Both the position numbers and the translations under genes were made by a program. From NCBI GenBank assembly GCA_002179805.1, contig NAVB01005675.1, positions 1 through 12,384 on the forward strand: a DNA stretch of 12,384 nt, given 5' to 3'. Of the stretch, positions 6,271 through 12,384 are shown piece after piece. The notes below the pieces were generated by a model, which did not search any database, was not told the origin of the DNA, and saw only the letters and a list, made by a program, of their open reading frames with translations. This DNA is from Acanthamoeba lenticulata. Lineage: Eukaryota; Discosea; Longamoebia; Acanthamoebidae. Numbering within the stretch: position 1 is the stretch's first letter; each line of letters starts with the position of its first letter.

Positions 6271-8941
6271 ATGTGGGCCGAGTTTCTACGGTACCTCGTG
6301 TTGTGCGTGTTCCGCATCCTTCTCCACGTCTTCTTCAATGACGTCGAGGTCGTGGGTCGTCGCAACGTGCCAAAGAAGGGCCCCGTCATCTTCGTCGGTT
6401 CCACTTTCCTTCCCCTTTTCCTTCTGTCGCGAAGCTTCTTCTCCTCACGCCACCACGTACAACAACACGAACAACAGGCAACCACCGCAACCAGTTCGTG
6501 GACGCGATGATCATGTTCAGCCGCACTGGTCGCACACCGTCCTTCATCATCGCAGAAGTCTCGCTCAAGCGACCCGTGATCGCCTTCTTCGCCCGCATCC
6601 TGCGCTGCGTACCCATCCACCGCCCACGCGACGTTGCCGTGCCCGGCGTCGGCACCATCCACAGCGACGGTACCCTCATGGCACACACGCACCTTCCCCC
6701 CCCTCCCCACACGCTTGTGTCGTCGCCCACACGCACGCGCGCGTACGTGCGGCTCACGCCGCCACAGGCGCTCGGGTCCTGGGCACGGGGACCAACTTTG
6801 CCGGAACGGTGACCGTCGGCGACGAGCTCATCGTCCACCAGCGGCCCGACTGGCGGTACTGCCTGCGAGCTCGCCCGGATCGTGAGGCGTTTGGGGTCTG
6901 ACGTGCGCGCGTTCGTGTGCGCTACGCACGCAGAGGGCGCGTGGTGTCGGTCGAGTCTGACACAGAGCTCGTCCTGGCCGAACCGGTCGACCCGCCCTTC
7001 GAGCCCGGCCAGAAATTCAAGGCACGCCCGCGCTGCCGCATGAGCGCCATCATGCAGACGACGATGTTGAGACTGATGCTGGTGATATTTACACCATCGC
7101 CTCAGGTGTACAAAAAGATCGACCAGTCGCATGTCTACGACAAGGTCTGGGCCGAGCTCGCCCGCGGCAACTCGTACGCGCATGCAGCCCCGTCGCTCAG
7201 CTGCGGCGCGAGAACAGACCTCTGACCCGAGAAACACACGCGCGTGCTGATGACAGGATCGGCATCTTCCCCGAGGGCTCGTCGCACGATCGACCGGACC
7301 TGCTTCCGCTCAAGGCCGGCGTCACGCTGATGGCCCTCGGCGCCGCGGCCAAGCACGGGGTCGAGGTCCAGATCGTGCCCTGCGGCCTCACCTACTTTCA
7401 CGGCCACCGGCACGCTCCTTTCCTCCTCCCTCCGCGCGCTCGCTCTGCCTATGGGCCTCTCGCTCACATCGTCGTCGTCATCATCGTCGTCGTCCTTGTC
7501 GTCGTCGTCGTCATGGGCAGGTTCCGGGGCCACTGTATCGTCGAGTTTGGCGAACCGCTGGTGGTCTCGCCCGGCTCGGAGTGGGTCGAACGCTACAACG
7601 ACCCGCAGCAGCGCCGCCAGGTCTGCTCCGACCTCCTCGATCACGTCGAGAAGGGCCTCCGCGGCGTATGCCTCCTCTTCCTCTTTCCTGCTCTTGTCCT
7701 TGTCGTTGCCCTTGCCCTTGTCGCTCTCTCCCTGCTGACCGGCGGTCCCGACCGGCTGGCTCGTCTGCAGGTGACGCTCAACGTGCCGACCTACAAGGAC
7801 CGGCAGGTGACCCTCACCGTGCGGTCGCTCTACCAGCCCACCTCGCTCCAGCTCTCCTCCAACAAATACCAAATGCTCAACCGGTGCGTCCTCGCCCCAG
7901 TCCAGTCTCTCGGAACTTGAGGCCGTTAACGGACCGCGGGCGCGGCCGATGATGATGGTGATGACTTCATCGCAGGGGCTTTGCCGAGCTGCTGTTCCAC
8001 GCGAACAAGAACAACGAGCGCGTGCAGGCGCTGGTCAAGCGCGTCCGCCGGTACAACCGGCAGCTCCACCGGTACGGCTTCAGGGACTACCAGGTGGCCC
8101 AGGGCTTTGCCAAGGTCAGCAAGCGCCTCTTCCTCCGCATGATCCTCACCCGGGCCCTCACCCTCGTACGCCTCCTCTTCGTCTTCGTCATCCTCTTCGT
8201 CGTCGTCGTCATCATCATCGTCGTCGTCGTGGCTCACGAGCGGTTGATGGTGGGACAGGGCCCGCTGGTGGCGCTGGCGCTGCCGGGCGCGCTGCTCAAC
8301 CTGCCGGTGGGCCTGCTGGCGCGCTACGTGGCGCAGCGCAAGGCGCGGGAGATCGCGCCCAACGACCCCAACGCGCTGTACGGCGCGATGGACGTGATCG
8401 CCTCCTACAAGATCATCATCGCCGGCTTTGGCGCGCCGCTCTCCTACATCCTCTACTTTGCGGCGGCCTGGTGGGTGTGGGGCCCGCGCCCGGCCCTGGC
8501 CTTCCTCGTCTCGCTGCCCGTCTTCTCCTACGCCAGCATTCGGGTGCTGGAGAAGGGCATGGAGCAGCTGCGCCTGCTGCAGGCTGTGTTCCACCTGGCC
8601 AGGGCGCGCCGCGAGCTCAACTCGCTCAAGCAGACGCGCGCCGAGCTCCAGGCCGAAGTGCGCCATCTCGTCGACGAGCTCACCCCGGCGTACGTCGTCG
8701 TCTTTGTTTCTAACGTTCCTCGATTCCCTCATGGAGGCTGACCCGCCGCGACGACGATAGGGAGCGGGGTGAGGAGCTGGCGCGGCACGGGGAGCTGCAT
8801 CAGGAGATGAAGCTAAAGTGGGAGAGCGAGGGGGAGTCGGATGAAGGCGGCTCCACGACGTCGTCCCCGGTCCGCCCGAGGCGGGTGCTCTACCGCCGAC
8901 GCTCCTACTCGAAGCTCAACGAGTTTGCTCAAGTCAACTGA
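6271..8941 (+). CDS. Glycerol-3-phosphate acyltransferase, fungal Gpt2/Sct1 (PlsC) type, complete
   Basis: Exons: 6271-6397, 6478-6669, 6768-6855, 6934-7021, 7106-7173, 7257-7409, 7521-7665, 7771-7883, 7976-8165, 8259-8689, 8761-8941; 1776 bases, 591 residues. Start is ATG 6271. An N-terminal hydrophobic segment (5-22) leads to the PlsC domain: NHRNQFVD (His45, Asp51), VPIHRPRD (87-94), [19 protein letters not shown] (191-209) and [11 protein letters not shown] (228-238). Membrane segments lie at about 390-412, 440-458 and 465-482; the tail is acidic then Arg-rich. The family transfers acyl groups from acyl-CoA to the sn-1 position of glycerol-3-phosphate (often also dihydroxyacetone phosphate) in the ER, giving lysophosphatidate. 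The order of motifs, the long insert between motifs II and III, and the C-terminal spans match yeast Gpt2/Sct1. Odd: two introns (7022-7105, 7410-7520) have GC rather than GT donors, and several introns are stop-free and of length 3n. The first GC intron could be read through instead, adding 28 residues. Confidence 0.93.
7468..7514 (+). repeat. GTC/ATC trinucleotide tract in acyltransferase intron 6
   Basis: An imperfect run of GTC and ATC triplets occupies the 3' half of the GC-AG intron 7410-7520. In the host frame it would read as about 16 Val/Ile/Leu residues with no stop. The join YFHGHR to FRGHC without it matches the family, so it is intronic. Confidence 0.8.
8181..8231 (+). repeat. 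GTC/ATC/TTC trinucleotide tract in acyltransferase intron 9
   Basis: A second, independent tract of the same kind sits in intron 8166-8258 (GTACGC donor, GACAG acceptor, 93 bases). It too would read through in frame as a Val/Ile/Phe-rich hydrophobic stretch. Confidence 0.8.
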
Positions 8942-9391
8942 TGAGTGCGCTGGTGAAAAAAAACGCCTGTAAATGCGCCCTTGAACGGTTGAGGAGCGCT
9001 TGTCTTCTACTTCTTTAGACAAAAAGCCAACAACAAAAACACGATGACGAGGTGCACTTCATGAAGAAATGGGGAAGGGCCTTCCCCTTGTGATGTTTTT
9101 TGTTGCCTTTGTACAGAAAACATGAAACGAAGAGAGAGAGGAGAAGAGAAAGTTGGTGTGTGTGTTGAGGAGGGAAAGGTGGGCGACGCGAAGGGAGAGA
9201 GAAATCACCAGAGAAGTATATGAGCAACATGAGAGAGCGAGGGAGAGAGAAAGAGAGATGGCGAGGAGGGAAGAGGAGGTCGAGCATTCGGTCTCTACGC
9301 CGCCCTCTTTAGGCGGTGCGCGAGCCGCTCGCTATCGCGGGCCGCGCAGCTTCCGCCTCTGCTTGAACGACGACGGCTGCGCGCTCCTCCG
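8942..9391. other. Convergent intergenic region, GA-rich, no gene seen
   Basis: 450 bases between the stop codons of the acyltransferase (plus) and the RING gene (minus), so it holds the two 3' UTRs. Bases 9128-9150 and 9193-9280 are rich in GA/AG dinucleotides, and a short GT run lies at about 9155-9163. The open frames here are short and of low complexity. One alternative end of the RING gene would extend coding to 9309. Confidence 0.6.
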
Positions 9392-12384
9392 TCACCGGGG
9401 CGCGACCACTGGCGTTCGAACGCACAACGTCAGCAACAACGACACTCCTTCGGCTATGCCTACGACACAGGAGAGAGAGAGAGAGAGCAGGGGGGTCTCG
9501 TACTGAAAATCGATACGGTGGATTTGCCGTATCTGCTTCCCGCACACGGGACAGTCGCTCCCGATCGTCACGCGTCCCGAGCTGCGCGCCCAATCATCAT
9601 CATGAATAAGAACGTCCGTTCCGTCGTCGTCGTCGTCATCATAAATGGAAGAAGAGGCTGGTGCGCACCAGGCGCTGCAGAAGGGCGTGTGGCCGCACGG
9701 CAGGCACACGCTCTCCACGCGCTTGCTGCGGCACAGACCGCACTCCGCCGCTGACGCCTGCGATCATGGACGCCCAAAAAGAATGGCCGTGGTCAGAGAC
9801 GCGCAGGACGACGACGATGAGGACGAGAAGAAGAAGAAGAAGGGAGGAGAGTTACCCTAGAGGAGGAGAAGAGCTCAGGAAGAAGAGCTGCGCACCTTCA
9901 GGGCGGCGAGACCGGCCTTCTTCATCTGGCCCTCCATGCGGCGGAGGAGGTGGTCGTAGATAAAGTCGGAGCTGGTCTTCATTCGCCGCTCCAGCGCCTT
10001 GAGCTCGAGCAGCGACATGCTCCCCAGCTCGTTCGGGTTGCCCAGCATCCTCTCGTTCTCCCGCCTCAGCTTCTTGTTCTCTGCTCTCCGCCCCCCACCA
10101 CCACCACGCCGTCATGCCGACGTCAGCACGCTGGCGCGCCCAGAGAGCTGAGGAATGCCAGGAACGCACCCTTGCGGAGGCGCTGGTTCTCGCGCATCAA
10201 AATTGTGTAGTCGTCGGCGCGGGCGGCAAACAGGGCCTCCTGCTGCTGCTGTTGCTGCTGCTGCTGGTGATGTGCGGCCGCGCCCCAGTTGACGTCGCGG
10301 AAGCCCTTCTGCTCGGCGAGCTCGCGCATGAGGAGCTCGAGCGCGCGCCGCTGCTCCTCGATGATCATGAGGTAGCTGCGCTCGGTCATGTCCTCGTCGT
10401 CATTGTCGTCCGGCGGGTCGACAATGTGCCACTCGTCCCCGGCAAACAGGCTCCGCTCCTGCTGCTCGACCCCCGTCGCCGTCTCGCCGCCCTCCCCGGC
10501 CGCCACGCCCGTCGCGTCGCCGCCGACGCGATAGCCGTTGCGGCCGCCAAAGTCGGCGTCGCCGCCGGCGTGGCTGTTGGCGGCGAGGGCCAGCATCTGG
10601 GCGTACGGGTGCTGCTGCTCGCCGCCGGGGAGCGCCTGCGCGGCGACGATGGCCTGGAGGCGCCGCTGCCTCCGCTCGAGTTCCTCGAGCTCGGCCTCGT
10701 CCTCCTCTTCATCCTCCTCATCGTCGTCGTCCTCACCTTCATCCTCATCGGTGTCGTGCTCGCCGCCGCCGTCGGCGTCAACGAGCCGCCGGCGGTGGTG
10801 TGCCGGCCGACGGTCCCCTGCGTAGGGGACAAGGTGCTGCTGGAGCTGCTGGAGCTGCTGCTGGGGATCGTCCTCGCCGCTCTCCTTCTCGTTCTCGCCG
10901 CCACCGCCGCTGTGGTCCCGGCCTCGGCCGCCGCCAAAGGGAAGGCCGGTCCGCTCGGCCATGTAGTGGCCAAAGTAGTAGAACGAGTCGTAGTCGGGCG
11001 AGAAGAGCGAGTAGTCGATGGCCTGGTCTGCGCCCTCGTCCTCCCGCCGTCCGGTTGAATCCGTCCCGTTGTTGGCCCCTTCGCGCTTGTTGATTCGGAG
11101 GAAGGACGAGTAGGCGAGGGCCTCGATGGTCTGCGTCACATCGTTGTAGTCCAGATCGACGTCGATCACGGCATCGAATATCTCGCCATCGCCGTCGCTG
11201 CCCATGTGATGACGTCAGCAGCGCCCTTGAAAAAGAAATGAATAAAGAAAGAAAAAAGAAAGAGGAGGATGTACATGTGGCTGGCCCCGTTGACCTTCTT
11301 GACCTCGCGCTCCTTCTCGCGCTCGTTTTCGAGCTCCTTCTTCATGGACTCGAGCATCTGCACTTCCTTTTCCTTCCGCTTGAGCTCCTCCTTGAGCTCG
11401 GCCACCTCGCGCTCCTTCTTATGCAGGTCCTCCTTCTGGTCCTCCTTGTTGTTCCCCGCCTTGGCCGCTGCCGCCGTCGCAGCTGCCGTCGTCGCCGCCG
11501 CTGCGACAGCCTTCTTGGTGTCCTCCGCCTGCGCCACCGGTGTCACCGGCGGGACATCGGCCGGCTGCTGTTGCTTGGCCGGTGGCGTCGGCCCATTGGC
11601 GGCCGGCTGCTGCTGCTTGGCGGGCGTCGCGGCTGGTGGCGCCGCCGCGCCCTTGCCCTTTTGCTGCTGCTGCTGCTGTTGTTGTTGTTGCTTCTGCTGC
11701 TGTTGCTGCTTGGCAGCGGCGGCGGCGGCCTGCTTTTGGGCCTGTTGTTGCTGCTGGGCGGCGAGCTCGGCTTGTTTTCGCTGGGCAGCAGCGGCAGAGG
11801 CGGCTTCGGCGGCCGCAGCCTTTTCCTTCTCTCTCTCCCGCTCTCGCTGCTGCTGCTCCTTGCGCTCGCGCTCCTTGGCCTCGAGCTGCTGCTGTTGCGC
11901 GATCAGGGCCGCGGCCGCTATGGCCTCGGCCCGCTCCTTCTCCTCCTTCTCGCGGAGCTCGCGCTTACGCCGGTCCTCGATCTCGATGCGCACGCGCTCT
12001 TCGATCTCCTTCCGCCGCCGCTCGAGGTCGCGCGCCTTCCGGAGCTTCTCCTCCTCGAGCTCCTTCCGCTTTTCCTCGAGCTCGAGCGTGCGCGCGTCGA
12101 CGAACCGATGGACGCCGCCAGCGCCGCCGGGGCCCGCCTGGGCCGCGGCCGCGGCGGCAGCAGCGGCGGCGATATAGTGCTGGTGGTCGTCTTCGTCATC
12201 ATCCTCGTCCTCTTCATCCTCATCATCTTCATCGTCCTCTTCCTCCTCATCGTCGTCATCATCATCGTCGTCCTCGTCATCGTCGTCATCGTCGAGGTCG
12301 TGCAGGTGGTGATGATGGTGATGGTGGTGCGGATGCGAGTGGTGCGGGTGCCCATGTTGGCGAAGGAGCTGGCCCTGTTGCTGC
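9392..12384 (-). CDS. Large low-complexity protein with C-terminal C3HC4 RING (probable E3 ubiquitin ligase), 5' end beyond the window
   Basis: Exons in transcript order: >12384-11275, 11197-10170, 10080-9896, 9757-9669, 9581-9392; about 866 visible residues. From the window edge: a His-rich run, an Asp/Glu run, poly-Ala, a charged coiled coil (LELEEKRKELEEEKLRKA), poly-Gln and Ala/Pro linkers, a further charged helix, then exon 2 with DGDGEIFDAVIDVDLDY, an acidic run and nine Gln, a coiled coil (NQRLRKENKKLRRENERML), a helix with SMSLLELKALERRM, and the RING. The RING is C-x2-C-x11-C-x-H-x3-C-x2-C-x9-C-x2-C, complete only when intron 9582-9668 is removed so that FCSAC and CPVC come together. 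RINGs of this short form at the extreme C-terminus occur in IAP and MUL1 type E3 ligases, which bind a ubiquitin-charged E2. Substrate and location are unknown. The end is uncertain: a 44-base intron at 9460-9503 would move the stop to 9309. Confidence 0.8.
9471..9488. repeat. (GA)n microsatellite near the RING gene 3' end
   Basis: About nine GA dinucleotides. On the minus strand it is a CT run just ahead of a possible acceptor (GTCGTAG, ending at 9460), which is why the last exon of the RING gene is ambiguous. Confidence 0.8.
9595..9642 (-). repeat. GAC/GAT triplet tract in the RING-splitting intron
   Basis: Two clusters of GAC/GAT triplets (minus strand) lie in intron 9582-9668, whose 87 bases are stop-free. 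Retention would insert 29 residues rich in Asp between the fifth and sixth RING zinc ligands. Confidence 0.75.
10240..10266 (-). repeat. Poly-Gln tract (9 codons, CAG/CAA) in the RING protein
   Basis: Nine consecutive Gln codons, eight CAG and one CAA on the minus strand, preceded by two His, within exon 2. Confidence 0.9.
11661..11708 (-). repeat. Poly-Gln tract (15 Gln and one Lys) in the RING protein
   Basis: Sixteen codons, all Gln except one Lys, in mixed CAG and CAA, flanked by further Gln/Ala-rich sequence. The CAA interruptions mark an older, less slippage-prone tract than a pure CAG run. Confidence 0.9.
12187..12299 (-). repeat. Asp/Glu tract in the RING protein
   Basis: About 35 nearly uninterrupted Asp/Glu codons (GAC, GAT, GAG, GAA on the minus strand) in the first visible exon, directly after the His-rich run and before a poly-Ala run. 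Confidence 0.88.
12306..12356 (-). repeat. His-rich tract in the RING protein
   Basis: Seventeen codons of which twelve or more are His, with Pro, Ser and Gly between, including eight consecutive His (CAT/CAC). It sits immediately N-terminal to the acidic tract. Confidence 0.88.

Noticed and set aside
7022..7105. 40-base intron 7066-7105 with a GTTGAG donor
   Set aside because: Its length is not a multiple of three in the required phase, so it would shift the frame before VYKKIDQSH; the GC-AG intron or read-through are the only options that fit.
7330..7920. Continuous 196-codon frame with a poly-Val membrane-like segment
   Set aside because: It reads straight through two introns. Removing them restores the conserved acyltransferase sequence (YFHGHR-FRGHC and GLRG-VTLNVP).
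7468..8231. CRISPR-like or satellite array from the recurring GTC runs
   Set aside because: There are no fixed-length repeats or spacers; these are imperfect triplet microsatellites inside introns of a eukaryotic gene.
9582..9664. GC-AG intron in the RING exon using the donor GCACCA
   Set aside because: That choice breaks the frame. The canonical GTGCGC donor four bases earlier gives the correct RING spacing.
9896..10080. MADS-box transcription factor K-domain
   Set aside because: Only a short helix pattern matches; there is no MADS domain, and the chain continues into a RING.
10114..11058. Plus-strand 314-codon Leu/Val-rich open frame
   Set aside because: Antisense of RING-gene exon 2; its long hydrophobic runs are the complement of Gln and Asp/Glu codons.
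10123..11205. Separate gene starting at the ATG at 11205
   Set aside because: An acceptor at 11198 joins in phase with the upstream 1.1-kb exon (donor at 11274), leaving that ATG within the intron. A separate start remains possible but less likely.
11269..12177. Plus-strand 302-codon frame with runs of Cys and Ser
   Set aside because: Antisense of the poly-Gln and poly-Ala exon; the Cys run is CTG/TTG repeats read one frame out.

Overview
The window is nuclear DNA of a GC-rich, intron-dense eukaryote. Five protein genes can be assembled exon by exon, with 39 introns of about 44-138 bases (all but one optional intron lie at 49-138). Exon phases join without a frame error in every model. Donors are mostly GTACGY or GTGCGY, with C at intron position +4, and acceptors are mostly CAG. 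Dense short introns of this kind, high GC, long homopeptide tracts and an intron-free nuclear tRNA-Ala(AGC) suggest an amoebozoan close to Acanthamoeba. That assignment is inference; no species marker is present.

Layout, left to right: (1) 1-3008, minus strand: a 14-exon gene running off the left edge, with a degenerate C2H2-like finger, a Lys-rich stretch, a long E/K/R single-helix tract and helical segments; family unknown. (2) 3193-4325, minus: a complete PTPMT1-type phosphatidylglycerophosphate phosphatase (234 aa, 6 exons). (3) 4326-4701: an AT-richer divergent intergenic region. (4) 4702-5878, plus: a complete 211-aa protein in 8 exons, unrecognised. (5) 6001-6073, minus: tRNA-Ala(AGC) with a Pol III T-run terminator. 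(6) 6271-8941, plus: a complete fungal Gpt2/Sct1-type glycerol-3-phosphate acyltransferase (591 aa, 11 exons). (7) 8942-9391: a convergent, GA-rich intergenic stretch. (8) 9392-12384, minus: a large low-complexity protein with a C-terminal C3HC4 RING, running off the right edge.

Two of the five proteins act in glycerophospholipid synthesis: the acyltransferase makes lysophosphatidic acid, the first committed intermediate, and PTPMT1 makes phosphatidylglycerol on the cardiolipin branch. The others have no evident shared pathway, and eukaryotic gene order gives only weak support for a functional cluster. The most unusual features are two non-canonical GC-AG introns in the acyltransferase gene with the same GCACGC donor, several stop-free introns of length 3n made of GTC/ATC repeats that would encode poly-Val or poly-Asp if retained, a zinc finger with Asp in place of a Cys, and the unrecognised 211-aa protein. 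I found no clear defence, mobile or viral system.
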